A stretch of DNA of 64,000 nucleotides from Salinisphaera aquimarina. Lineage in GTDB: Bacteria > Pseudomonadota > Gammaproteobacteria > Nevskiales > Salinisphaeraceae. Shown here piece after piece: positions 1 to 8,594 of the stretch. A program made the translations under genes and the position numbers. Below the pieces are notes generated by a model. That model worked only from the letters and a program-made list of their open reading frames with translations, was not told where the DNA came from and ran no database searches. Positions within the stretch are counted from its first letter, which is position 1; every line of letters begins with the position of its first letter. The stretch is from assembly GCF_042643355.1 (NCBI RefSeq), contig NZ_JBHRSS010000004.1, forward strand, positions 124,001 through 188,000, read 5' to 3'.

Positions 1-1060
1 AACCGAGCAAGAAGATCACGAGCATCGTGAAGAACAGAAAACCGATCGTGCCGCCGGGCAGATCGATCAGCACCGCGTCGACCAGCTGCGGACCACCCAG
101 GGACGAAAAGACCATCGTGAACGCGGTGGCGCCGATGAGAATGACGAACACCATGCCGGTGAGCCTGACGGTCTGATCCATCACGGCGCGCAGGTTCACC
201 CAGGTCAGCCGTTTGTTGACCGCCGCCAGCAGCGTGGCGCCAAGCGCGCCCATGGCACCGGCTTCGGTCGGGGTGGCGATGCCGGCGAAGATCGTTCCCA
301 GTACCACGAGGATCAACGCCAGCGGCGGCAGCATCATCGCCAGCACGCGCAACACCAGTCGCCGGCCATGGATCTGGCGCGCCGATTCCGGCAAGGCGGG
401 CGCACGCTCGGGGTGACGCACCGCCACCACCACGACCCACAGCACATACAGCAGCGCCAGCATCACGCCGGGCACGAGCGCGCCGAGGAACAGATCACCG
501 ACCGATACGCCCATCTGATCGCCGAGGATGATCAGCACGATACTGGGCGGCACGATCTGGCCGAGCGTGCCCGACGCCGCCACCACGCCGCAGGCCAGTC
601 CCTTGTCGTAGTTGTATTTGAGCATCACCGGCAGCGCCAGCACGCCCATGGTGACCACCGAGGCGCCGACCACGCCGGTCGACGCCGCCAGCAGCGTACC
701 CACGGCCACAACCGAGATGGCCAGGCCGCCGCGCATGCGTCCGAACAGCACGCCCATGGTTTCCAGCAGGTCTTCGGCGAGCTTGGACTTCTCCAGCATC
801 ACGCCCATGAAGACGAAGAACGGGACCGCCACCAGCTGGTAGTTGTCCATGATGTTGCCGAATATGCGTCCCGGCAGGATATTCAACCGGGCCATGCGAA
901 AGACCGGCTCCCAGGGCAGCGTCAACCCGAAATGAGTGACCATGTCGCTGCCGATGAGCGTGAACAGCACGGCCGTGCCGCCGAGGGTGAAGGCCACCGG
1001 ATAGCCGATCAGCAACAGGCTGATGGCCACGGCGAACATCCACAGGGAAAGATAATCCAC
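1..1060 (-). CDS. dctM: TRAP transporter large permease DctM (3' end beyond the window)
   Basis: This is the large membrane subunit of a tripartite ATP-independent periplasmic (TRAP) transporter, which moves a small organic anion inward with sodium. The visible 353 codons encode a chain of hydrophobic helices including the segments GTLGQIVPPSIVLIILGDQ and ATPTEAGAMGALGATLLAA, both typical of DctM. I start it at the GTG at 1060, because a GGAGGG ribosome site lies eight bases upstream and the protein then begins (M)DYLSLWMF as in the family. It lies 55 bases after dctQ in the same direction. The end is outside the window. No dctP binding-protein gene precedes dctQ. Confidence 0.93.
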   Translation of the reverse strand, partial: MDYLSLWMFAVAISLLLIGYPVAFTLGGTAVLFTLIGSDMVTHFGLTLPWEPVFRMARLNILPGRIFGNIMDNYQLVAVPFFVFMGVMLEKSKLAEDLLETMGVLFGRMRGGLAISVVAVGTLLAASTGVVGASVVTMGVLALPVMLKYNYDKGLACGVVAASGTLGQIVPPSIVLIILGDQMGVSVGDLFLGALVPGVMLALLYVLWVVVVAVRHPERAPALPESARQIHGRRLVLRVLAMMLPPLALILVVLGTIFAGIATPTEAGAMGALGATLLAAVNKRLTWVNLRAVMDQTVRLTGMVFVILIGATAFTMVFSSLGGPQLVDAVLIDLPGGTIGFLFFTMLVIFLLG

Positions 1061-1115
1061 TAGCGACGCCCTCCGGCGGCAGAGAGGTCCAGGGACAGGT
1101 CAGCTGTCGGCATGG

Positions 1116-1691
1116 CTAAAGTCCGTCGGTCTGTTCGGTGGCGGGTTCGGACTCGGCCACCTCGCCGTAACCCGGCACGCCGCGTAGAAACGCGATGTTC
1201 TTGATCACCTGACTGATGCCCTGCAGGATCAGCATAGCGAATGCCGCCAGCATCATGGCCTTGATCGGATAGCGTGGCAGCCCGCCGGGGTTCGGGCTTT
1301 GCTCGAGATAGGACCAGGAGCGCTCCACGTAGCCGTAGCAGAAATACAGCCCGAAAACGCAGAATGGCATCAGGAAAGCGAAGGTGCCGAAGATATCGAT
1401 CCATGCACGCGCTCTGGCACTCAGTCGGCTGTAGACGATGTCCACGCGCACATGACCGTCGACCGAGAGCACATAGGCCGCACCGAGCAGAAAGATCAGA
1501 TCGAACGCGTAGGTCTGCATTTCCAGATACACGTTGGCGCTGAGTTGTACCCCCAGGTAATGGCCGAGATAACGCGTGATCACGTTATAGGCGCCGATGA
1601 GCACCATTGCCGCGGCCAGCCACCACATCAGCTTGCCCAACGCGGTCGAGAACGCATCGATGGCGCGGGCCAGTCCCAGAAGAATTGTCAC
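1116..1691 (-). CDS. dctQ: TRAP transporter small permease DctQ
   Basis: The 191-aa protein is the small four-helix subunit that pairs with DctM in TRAP transporters. Hydrophobic segments lie near residues 20-40, 58-76, 100-125 and 142-160, and the motif DGHVRVDIVYSRLS after the second helix is characteristic of DctQ. The start is a GTG at 1691 preceded by GAGGG. It is followed by dctM in an apparent operon. The usual upstream partner dctP is absent, since the next gene upstream is a divergent dehydrogenase. Confidence 0.92.
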   Translation of the reverse strand: MTILLGLARAIDAFSTALGKLMWWLAAAMVLIGAYNVITRYLGHYLGVQLSANVYLEMQTYAFDLIFLLGAAYVLSVDGHVRVDIVYSRLSARARAWIDIFGTFAFLMPFCVFGLYFCYGYVERSWSYLEQSPNPGGLPRYPIKAMMLAAFAMLILQGISQVIKNIAFLRGVPGYGEVAESEPATEQTDGL

Positions 1692-1970
1692 GATCTGCCC
1701 TCGAACGCTGTGGCTGGATGGGTACGCGCGATATCACGCAGGCGCGCAAGCTTATCGGACAGGATGGCTGCGAACAAAACCGCGACCTAGGAAACCGCCC
1801 TGCACCGGTCGCCCGGAGTGAGCCACTGCGATCGTGCTCGGGTCGACCACGCGCCACAACTAGGCGGGCTCTATCGTCGGGCTTTCACCACGACAAGTCG
1901 CAAGCATCGGGTAGTATCAATCGCACCGCCCGGGGCAACCGGCGATCATCCAGAACCAGACGAGGCAGAC

Positions 1971-2792
1971 GTGACGCGAAATATACTCATCACCGGTGGC
2001 AACAGCGGTATCGGCAAGGAAATGGCCCGCGCCCTCGCAGCCAACGGTGATCGCGTGGTCATCGCTTCCAGCAATCTGGCCAACTCGGAACGGGCCGCCG
2101 ACGAGATCCGGCGCGCCGACTCGGCCGCGCAGGTCGAAGCGATGGCGCTGGATCTGTCGAATTTCGAAGCGATCGATCGATTTGCCGACGATCTGTTGCA
2201 GCGCATGCCGGTGATCGACGTGCTGATTCTCAACGCCGGGCTCTACACCCACGGCGCGCGGCGGCTCGACAACGGTCTCGAAGCCATGATCGGGGTCATG
2301 CATTTCGGGCATTTTCGTCTTACGCAACGTCTGCTGGATGCCGTGTGCGCCGCCGACGCCGGCCGCATTGTCGTCACCAGTTCCTATGCGCACCGGATTG
2401 GCCGTATCCGCCAGGCCAGTTTCGAGGATCCGTCCCTGCGCCATATATCACTCGAAGGCTACGCCCAGGCAAAGCTCGCCAATCTGTTGTTCACCCGGGA
2501 ACTGGCGCGGCGGCTTGCCGATACGTCAGTAACGGTGAACGCTTTTCATCCCGGCTCCGTCGCCACCGGCATCTGGCAGGAACTGCCCGGCCCCTTGCAG
2601 CGTCTGTTCGGCCTGTTCCTGGTCGACTCCGAACAAGGCGCCGACACCGGCGTATGGCTGGCAAACGCCGATGAAGCGCGCGAGCACAGCGGTGAGTATT
2701 TCTACAAGCGCCGGATCACGAAGACATCGTCCGCCAGCCGGGACAGGCAGCTCGCCGCGTGGCTCTGGAAAGACAGTGAAGCACGCATGTAG
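1971..2792 (+). CDS. Short-chain dehydrogenase/reductase
   Basis: This 273-aa protein is a classical-type NAD(P)-dependent oxidoreductase. The cofactor motif TGGNSGIG is at residues 8-15, the structural NAG follows the fourth strand, the catalytic serine is around 137-138 and YAQAK at 164-168 supplies the Tyr and Lys. A longer reading frame extends upstream to 1818, but the fold begins at VTRNILITGG and the GTG at 1971 has a GAGGCAG ribosome site, so I use it. The arrangement resembles the retinol dehydrogenase/WWOX-like SDR branch. The substrate cannot be told. It is divergent from dctQM. Confidence 0.85.
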   Translation: MTRNILITGGNSGIGKEMARALAANGDRVVIASSNLANSERAADEIRRADSAAQVEAMALDLSNFEAIDRFADDLLQRMPVIDVLILNAGLYTHGARRLDNGLEAMIGVMHFGHFRLTQRLLDAVCAADAGRIVVTSSYAHRIGRIRQASFEDPSLRHISLEGYAQAKLANLLFTRELARRLADTSVTVNAFHPGSVATGIWQELPGPLQRLFGLFLVDSEQGADTGVWLANADEAREHSGEYFYKRRITKTSSASRDRQLAAWLWKDSEARM

Positions 2793-2986
2793 GCAGTACG
2801 CTTCGCGCTCCGCGTGCCTGGAACGAAAGCCGCAGACGAGCTGGCATATCGACGTTTCAATGCCGGCGCCGGTATCGGCGGAACGCCAGTTGCCTGCGAT
2901 GTCGACGGCGCTGCGCATGTTTCTTGGTCGCCGGCGCCGCCTCATTGTTCTCAGGTGAAGCGGCGGCCGCGTTGCTCGTCCGCCGA

Positions 2987-4210
2987 TCAGGCTGTGCCCA
3001 CACGATCCTGGATGATCGTGGCGATCGCGTCCGCCGTGCCTGCGGACAGCGTCCAGCCGAGATGGCCATGACCGGTGTTGTAGAACACCCGCGGTGAATT
3101 GCCCGGCCCGACCCGGGGCATCATGTCGGGCAACATCGGACGCAGCCCGGCCCAGGGCACCACGCTGCGCGTGCTCACGCCCGGAAACAGCTGCTGCACC
3201 CATTCGGTCAGGGGTTCGATGCGATCGGCCCGGATATCGCGGTTGAAGCCGTTGAACTCGGCAGATCCGGCCACGCGCAGGCGCTGACCGAGGCGGCTGC
3301 TGACCAGCTTGGTGGCGTCGTCGAGCAGGCTTACCTGGGGCGCGGCGGCCTGCGACGCCTCATCGTCGAGATTGACCGTGATCGAATAGCCTTTCACCGG
3401 ATAGACGTTGACACGATCGCCCACCTGGGCAGCCATGGTGCGACTGGCCGTACCGGCGCACATCACCATGGCATCGAAACGGTGCTCGGTGTCGCCTTCC
3501 GGCGCGCTCGAGGTGACGGTCACGCCGTTCTCGTCCACCGTCAGTTTCTGTACATCGTGCTCGTAGCGCAGTTTGGCACCGCGTTTTTCGGCCGCGCGTG
3601 CCAGGCCGTTGCTGTATTTATGAATATCGCCGGTGGAATCGCTTTCGGTGAAGAAACCGCCGTAGTAATCACCAGCCAGCGTCGGCTCGATCTGGCGCAT
3701 TTCGCCGACGGTCACGGCGCGACGCTCGAGGCCGCCCGCGGCGAGCATGGCGGTGACTTTCTCTGCGTGCTGAAACGACGCCTTGTCCCGATAGATATGC
3801 AGGATGCCCTTCTGCTTGAGATCGAAGTCGATATTCTCTTCTTCGGCCCAGGAAAACAGATATTGTCGTGCTTCTATTGCGAGCCGCGCGGTGTCTGTGG
3901 TGTTTTGCTCATAGCGGGGAATAGCGCGCATGAACTCGAAGAACCACGACAACTTGTGCCAGGAAGGCTTGGGATTGACCAATAATGGGGCATCGCGACG
4001 GAACATCCATTTGAGCCCCTTGGCGACCATGCCCCAGTTGTTCCAGACTTCGGCGTTCGATGCCGATAGCTGGCCGCCGTTGGCGAACGATGTTTCCATG
4101 GCGGCATAACGGTTGCGATCGAACAGGGTGACGTCGAATCCGCGCCGGGTGAGCGCATAAGCCGTGGTGACACCGGAAATGCCGCCACCGATCACTGCAA
4201 TATGTTTCAT
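2987..4210 (-). CDS. dadA: D-amino acid dehydrogenase DadA-like FAD enzyme
   Basis: This 407-aa protein is a DAO-family flavoenzyme that oxidises D-amino acids to 2-oxo acids and passes electrons to the respiratory chain at the inner membrane. The FAD-binding GGGISG motif is at residues 8-13 right after the start, NGGQLSASNAEVWNNW follows as in DadA, and GWTLSAGTAD near the C-terminus closes the FAD site. I start it at 4210 (MKHIAVIGGG), behind GAGAGA, rather than at a further-upstream in-frame codon. It is preceded by a tandem glycine riboswitch, so glycine or a related amino acid probably controls it. It could be a glycine- or sarcosine-acting oxidase of the same fold. Confidence 0.88.
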   Translation of the reverse strand: MKHIAVIGGGISGVTTAYALTRRGFDVTLFDRNRYAAMETSFANGGQLSASNAEVWNNWGMVAKGLKWMFRRDAPLLVNPKPSWHKLSWFFEFMRAIPRYEQNTTDTARLAIEARQYLFSWAEEENIDFDLKQKGILHIYRDKASFQHAEKVTAMLAAGGLERRAVTVGEMRQIEPTLAGDYYGGFFTESDSTGDIHKYSNGLARAAEKRGAKLRYEHDVQKLTVDENGVTVTSSAPEGDTEHRFDAMVMCAGTASRTMAAQVGDRVNVYPVKGYSITVNLDDEASQAAAPQVSLLDDATKLVSSRLGQRLRVAGSAEFNGFNRDIRADRIEPLTEWVQQLFPGVSTRSVVPWAGLRPMLPDMMPRVGPGNSPRVFYNTGHGHLGWTLSAGTADAIATIIQDRVGTA

Positions 4211-4269
4211 ATGTCTCTCGTGTCTGACGTAAAGGTTGATGACCCCGCGATGCACGCGGGCACGCCCCT

Positions 4270-4472
4270 TCCGTTTCTGGACCTGAGAGATTCACGACAC
4301 GCCGTCAACGGCACGCTCGTTTGCTCCTTCGGTGCGACCCACATCTTGCGATGCCGGCTGCTCTTCGGATGATCTGACGCGATATCGGTCCGGTGGCCTG
4401 AGAGTTTCCGGGGCGGTTGCTCCTTCGGCGCCGGCGAATACAGGACTCGACGAACTCTCCCGATATCGCGTG
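4270..4472 (-). promoter_or_regulatory. Tandem glycine riboswitch
   Basis: On the minus strand, two copies of the glycine aptamer core occur in tandem in the dadA leader: GCGCCGAAGGAGCAA followed by CTCTCAGG (about 4391-4427), and GCACCGAAGGAGCAA followed by CTCTCAGG (about 4282-4334). The first aptamer is closed by a perfect outer stem, GCGATATCGG near 4460-4469 with CCGATATCGC near 4379-4388. A further GC hairpin (CCCGCG/CGCGGG at 4244-4260) lies between the second aptamer and the start codon and has no T-run. It may form part of the expression platform, suggesting translational rather than terminator control. Confidence 0.92.
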
Positions 4473-4509
4473 ACAACAACGCTGCAGCGTGGGCTCCAGC
4501 GATGCGGTC

Positions 4510-4537
4510 ATGATAATCGATCGGTTCTACGGAACAA
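4510..4537 (-). promoter_or_regulatory. Candidate sigma-70 promoter for the riboswitch-dadA transcript
   Basis: Reading the minus strand, TTGTTC (4532-4537) is followed after 16 bases by TATCAT (4510-4515), placing the expected transcript start about 30 bases before the first glycine aptamer. The match to consensus is moderate and rests mainly on the fitting position. Confidence 0.45.
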
Positions 4538-4856
4538 AAGCACGACACGTGCCAGCGGGGCGCGAATAGACCTTGTGCCACTAAGGATATACGCGCGGTC
4601 GGCCGATAGCTTTGGTCACTGGCGCCGTTCGATGATTTCTGGTTTATTGAATACCTAGCGTGAGATAAGCCGGCTATGGGACTCATGGAAACGGGAAAGT
4701 TCCGCGCGTGCTTCTTTCCATCGTCGATATCGAGGAATATATCGGCGGAATCATGGATTCGCGATATTCCAAGCTCTGAACAGACTAATGGGTTAATGGC
4801 TGCGATCAATCCCGTCGAGCCGTCCAGCTCTTTGGCCAGCTCATTTCATAACTTTG
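4538..4856. other. Intergenic region with no gene seen
   Basis: This stretch separates the divergent dadA leader and the GGDEF gene. Reading frames that cross it have no recognisable content. I see no repeats or strong hairpins; it presumably holds the promoter of the downstream GGDEF gene. Confidence 0.5.
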
Positions 4857-6026
4857 ATGACACCATGGACGGATCCGCCGCTGCCTCCTCGACCCATGCG
4901 CGACAAGACGACCGTGTGGCGTGACTTCGGGTCGACCGCAGTAGCCGGACGGTCGGCTGCAACCGGCGCGCGTCATGAGAGCACGCTGCTGTTCTCGACC
5001 ACGGCCGGTTTCCGGGCCGTATTTCTGCGCCTGGTGTATATGTCGCTGGGCATACACGCCGGCCTGTTCGCGCTGTTCGTCGTACTGGATGTCACGGTGC
5101 TCGTCTACGCCAATGGCATCAGCGTGCTGCTCTACGGACTCTGTATTGGGCTTATGCATCGTGCGTTCGATCATGCGACGCTGCTGATCGCCTGCGGCGA
5201 AGTGATTACGCACTCGCTCGTTGCCACCCTGCTCCTGGGCTGGTCCAGCGGGTTTCACTACTATCTTCTGATCCTGCCGCCACTGCTGTTCCTCAGCAAT
5301 CTGTCGATGCGGCATTGCTTGTTGTCGGTCATCGCGCTGGCGCTTGGCTACGTGCAGTTCAACGTCGTGTTCGAGCATGCGGCCGCGCTGAACCCCTTAT
5401 CGACCCCGGTGCTGTCGGCGTTTCGTTATATCAACATGTGTATCGTGATCGCCACGATTGGTGTGCTTTCGTATATGTACCGCGCCAATGTCACCGCAGT
5501 TGTGGTCCGCTTGCGCGAACTGGCCGCGACCGATCCTTTGACCGGCCTCACCAACCGCCGGGAATTCTTTCGCCGGACCGGAATACAAACAGCGGAATCG
5601 CGAAAAAACCCTCTTTACTCGCTGGTTCTCGCGGATATCGACAACTTCAAGCGCGTCAACGATACCTATGGGCACGAGGTGGGCGACCGGCTGTTGCTGG
5701 ATGTGTGCGACGTGCTGCGTGCGAGCAGTCGGGATATCGATCTCGTAACCCGTTGGGGCGGCGAGGAGTTTCTGCTCATGCTGCCCGGCGCCGATATGGT
5801 CATGGCGGCGCGGGTCGCGGAACGTGCGCGGTGGGCTGTGCTAGGCGCTCGTATTCGCGCACACGAAACCGATCACGCGATCACCATGACCTTTGGCGTG
5901 GCCGAGCGCCAGGCAGACGAGGACGTCGAATTATGCATCGCCCGTGCGGACGAAGCGTTGCGTATCGGCAAGCGTAACGGCAAGGACCGGGTCGAACTCG
6001 CCCGCCCGGCGAGCACGCAGACATGA
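4857..6026 (+). CDS. Membrane-bound GGDEF diguanylate cyclase
   Basis: The 389-aa protein should make cyclic di-GMP from two GTP. About six hydrophobic helices span roughly residues 55-215, with no recognised named sensor domain. A full GGDEF domain follows from ELAATDPLTGLTNRREF onward, with active-site GGEEF in RWGGEEFLLML. The inhibitory-site motif RxxD (RDID) lies exactly five residues before GGEEF, so product feedback is expected. The start is uncertain: TTG 4854, ATG 4857 and ATG 4896 are all in frame and none has a strong ribosome site. It is monocistronic and converges on deaD. Confidence 0.9.
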   Translation: MTPWTDPPLPPRPMRDKTTVWRDFGSTAVAGRSAATGARHESTLLFSTTAGFRAVFLRLVYMSLGIHAGLFALFVVLDVTVLVYANGISVLLYGLCIGLMHRAFDHATLLIACGEVITHSLVATLLLGWSSGFHYYLLILPPLLFLSNLSMRHCLLSVIALALGYVQFNVVFEHAAALNPLSTPVLSAFRYINMCIVIATIGVLSYMYRANVTAVVVRLRELAATDPLTGLTNRREFFRRTGIQTAESRKNPLYSLVLADIDNFKRVNDTYGHEVGDRLLLDVCDVLRASSRDIDLVTRWGGEEFLLMLPGADMVMAARVAERARWAVLGARIRAHETDHAITMTFGVAERQADEDVELCIARADEALRIGKRNGKDRVELARPASTQT

Positions 6027-6030
6027 AGCC

Positions 6031-6051
6031 GCGCCGGGCAACGCCCGGCGC
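6031..6051. terminator. Hairpin between convergent genes
   Basis: A perfect nine-base inverted repeat (GCGCCGGGC/GCCCGGCGC, loop AAC) sits in the 39 bases between the stops of the convergent GGDEF gene and deaD. There is no T-run on either side, so it may be a weak bidirectional terminator or a 3' stabilising hairpin. Confidence 0.5.
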
Positions 6052-6065
6052 TCAGAGGTCGTGAC

Positions 6066-7853
6066 CTATTTCTTCGGCTTGCCGCTCTTCTTGCCGCCCT
6101 TGGGTTTTTTGCCAGCCTTGCGCTTCGCCGCTGGCGGCTGGGTGCGACGACCCGGCGCGGGCGCCGGAAACGCGCCCTCGACGCGGCTGATGGCGAGCTG
6201 ACGATTCGCCACCCAGACTGTCTTCAGGTGCGAGAATATCTCGGGTGGCATGCCCTGGGGCAGATCGACCATGCTGTGGTCGTCGCGGATGTCGATACGG
6301 CCGATATCCTTGCTGTCGACGCCGGCTTCGTTGGCGATTGCGCCGACGATATTGCGTGGCTCGACACCATGTTGATGACCGACTTCGATACGAAATGTTT
6401 CCAGATCGCTGTCACTGCCGCGTGGTTTTTTCGAGCGCGGCTTGTCGTTCGCGGTGCCGAATCCGGGGCCGTCGCTGTGCATCGGCACGGGCGAAGCCTT
6501 GCCGGCCGCACCCAGTGGCGCGTCGTCGCCCTGCGCCATGAAGGCCAGCGCTGCGGCCATGTCCACGAGTTCCACGTCGTTGGCCCGTCGATACTCCTCG
6601 ACCAGCGTCCGGAAATAATCCAGCGATTCCGATTCGATCGTCTCGCCGATGCGCTGCTTGAAACGCACCATGCGTTGTTCGTTGACTTCGGCCGCGGTGG
6701 GCAAGTCCATCGGCTCGATGGGCTGACGGGTCGCATGCTCGATGGCCTTGAACAGCCGCTTCTCGCGCATGGTCACGAACAGAATGGCATCACCGGCACG
6801 CCCTGCCCGTCCGGTGCGACCAATTCGGTGCACGTAGGACTCGGTGTCGTGCGGAATATCGAAATTGATCACGTGACTGATGCGCTCGACGTCGAGCCCA
6901 CGCGCGGCGACATCCGTGGCCACGATGATATCCAGCTGCTTGTTCTTGAGCCGGGCCACGGTGCGCTCGCGCTGCTGCTGCGGGATATCCCCGTTCAGGG
7001 CCGCGCAGGCGTAGCCGCGAGCGGTCAGCTTCTCGGCGAGTTCATCGGTGGCCTTCTTGGTGCGGGCGAACACCAGCATGGCGTCGAAGGGTTCGGCCTC
7101 GAGCAGACGCGTAAGCGCGTCGAGCTTGCCCATGCCGCCGCCCACGATCCAGTAGCGCTGACGAATATTTATCGCCGTCGAGGTCTTGTTCTTGATCGTG
7201 ACTTCTTCGGCATCGCGCAGATGGGTCTTGGCGATCCGCCGAATGGCCGCGGGCATGGTCGCGGAGAACAGCGCGACCTGACGTCGTGGCGGCGTGTTCT
7301 CGAAGATCCATTCGACGTCTTCGATGAAGCCCATGCGCAGCATTTCGTCGGCTTCGTCAAGCACCATCCACTCGAGATTCTTGAGCGACAGCGTGCCGCG
7401 CTTGAGATGATCCATCACCCGGCCTGGCGTTCCCACGACCACGTCCACGCCACGACGCAACGCCGCCAGCTGCGGGCCATAGCCCTGGCCGCCGTAGATC
7501 GGCAGGACGTGAAAATCCTTGATGTGCGAGGCATAGCTCTGAAACGCCTCGGCTACCTGAATGGCGAGTTCGCGCGTCGGCGCGAGCACCAGGGCGCGCG
7601 GCGCCTTGCTGCTGTTCTGGCCACTGGCATGAAGCCGCGACAGGATCGGCAACGCGAACGCCGCTGTCTTGCCGGTACCGGTCTGAGCCTGACCGAGCAC
7701 GTCGCGCCCGGCCAGCAACGGCGGTATGGTTGCAGCCTGAATCGGCGACGGCGATTCGTAGCCGACCGATTCGACGGCTTTCATTACGGCGGCGGACAGA
7801 CCCAGTTCCGAGAACGGGACGGGGGAGGATTCGAGTTCCGAGGGCGAGGACAT
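6066..7853 (-). CDS. deaD: DEAD-box ATP-dependent RNA helicase DeaD/CsdA
   Basis: This 595-aa helicase unwinds RNA in ribosome assembly and cold adaptation. Visible in order are the Q motif (PFSELGL...SPIQ, residues 13-39), Walker A AQTGTGKT (56-63), PTRELA, GTPGR, DEAD (166-169), SAT (197-199) and the C-terminal helicase lobe ending in HRIGRTGRAGR. A DbpA-type RNA-binding domain follows (about residues 480-560: FRIEVGHQHGV...IVGAIANEAGV), then a lysine-rich tail. This order and length match DeaD rather than the shorter RhlB or RhlE. Transcribed alone. Confidence 0.95.
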   Translation of the reverse strand: MSSPSELESSPVPFSELGLSAAVMKAVESVGYESPSPIQAATIPPLLAGRDVLGQAQTGTGKTAAFALPILSRLHASGQNSSKAPRALVLAPTRELAIQVAEAFQSYASHIKDFHVLPIYGGQGYGPQLAALRRGVDVVVGTPGRVMDHLKRGTLSLKNLEWMVLDEADEMLRMGFIEDVEWIFENTPPRRQVALFSATMPAAIRRIAKTHLRDAEEVTIKNKTSTAINIRQRYWIVGGGMGKLDALTRLLEAEPFDAMLVFARTKKATDELAEKLTARGYACAALNGDIPQQQRERTVARLKNKQLDIIVATDVAARGLDVERISHVINFDIPHDTESYVHRIGRTGRAGRAGDAILFVTMREKRLFKAIEHATRQPIEPMDLPTAAEVNEQRMVRFKQRIGETIESESLDYFRTLVEEYRRANDVELVDMAAALAFMAQGDDAPLGAAGKASPVPMHSDGPGFGTANDKPRSKKPRGSDSDLETFRIEVGHQHGVEPRNIVGAIANEAGVDSKDIGRIDIRDDHSMVDLPQGMPPEIFSHLKTVWVANRQLAISRVEGAFPAPAPGRRTQPPAAKRKAGKKPKGGKKSGKPKK

Positions 7854-8013
7854 GCGTTGCCTGCAGGGTCGGGGCGCGCGAAGTTGCGCCCGGTAAAGAG
7901 CCGCGCCAGAACGGCGGCGCCATATTCTACCGTTTTAACGCCGCGTACGGGGTTTTATCGTGATATCTGCGGTAAAACAAGCGCCAATACAGCGGTGAGT
8001 CGAGCCAGATTGC

Positions 8014-8379
8014 ATGAAGATCGAAATACGCCGCACGGCGGACTGCGCCGAATACGACACGGATGAACGCTGTGCGATCCTGGAGATCGCTAACGACCCC
8101 TCCGATCCAGAGGTTTCCATCGCACGTGCCCGGGTCGCGCCCGGCGTGACGACCGCCTGGCACCGGCTTGTCGATACGCAAGAGCGCTATATCATCCTTA
8201 CCGGCAAAGGCCGTGTCGAGCTGGCCGATCGCCCCGCGGCAGATGTCGGCCCCGGCGATGTGGTTCGTATCCCGGCCGGGGTTGCACAGCGTATCGAAAA
8301 TACCGCCGACACTGACTTGCTGTTCTACGCGATCTGCTCGCCCCGCTTTCGTCCCGAGTGCTATATCGCGATGGAATGA
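8014..8379 (+). CDS. Small cupin-domain protein
   Basis: The 121-aa protein is a single cupin barrel: the first motif region reads GVTTAWHRLVDTQERYIILTGKGRVEL and the second GPGDVVRIPAGVAQRIENT. Of the usual metal ligands, a His and a Glu are present in the first motif, while the His of the second motif is replaced (AQRIEN), so metal binding may be weak or absent. Similar small cupins are sugar-phosphate isomerase-like or sensory proteins. I cannot assign a substrate. It is divergent from deaD. Confidence 0.8.
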   Translation: MKIEIRRTADCAEYDTDERCAILEIANDPSDPEVSIARARVAPGVTTAWHRLVDTQERYIILTGKGRVELADRPAADVGPGDVVRIPAGVAQRIENTADTDLLFYAICSPRFRPECYIAME

Positions 8380-8594
8380 TGGCGGGTGCGCTCCCCACGA
8401 TTACGCACCATAGCGTCGTCAGCCGGCGCCTGAGCCACGCGATCTTCATGTGGAGCTGCAAAAACTGTCAATGCTCGGCTACTGCCGGCGCCGATCAGCT
8501 CGTCGGCTCGACTCTCGACGCGGCAGGTTGCCGTAATATGCAAGCCGCGCGGCCCCCTTTGTCTGGCGGTCGCGAACAATCATGGGAGTGTCGA

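Noticed and set aside
368..1063. His/Gln-rich frame at the left end, and a Gly/Arg/His-rich minus-strand frame at 495-1043
   Set aside because: Both are shadows of dctM, whose true frame is open to the window edge and encodes the permease.
4207..4809. A 200-aa minus-strand frame over the dadA leader
   Set aside because: It covers the tandem glycine riboswitch and has no protein-family features.
6228..8066. A 612-aa plus-strand frame over deaD
   Set aside because: Antisense shadow of a high-GC gene; the minus strand has every DEAD-box motif in order.
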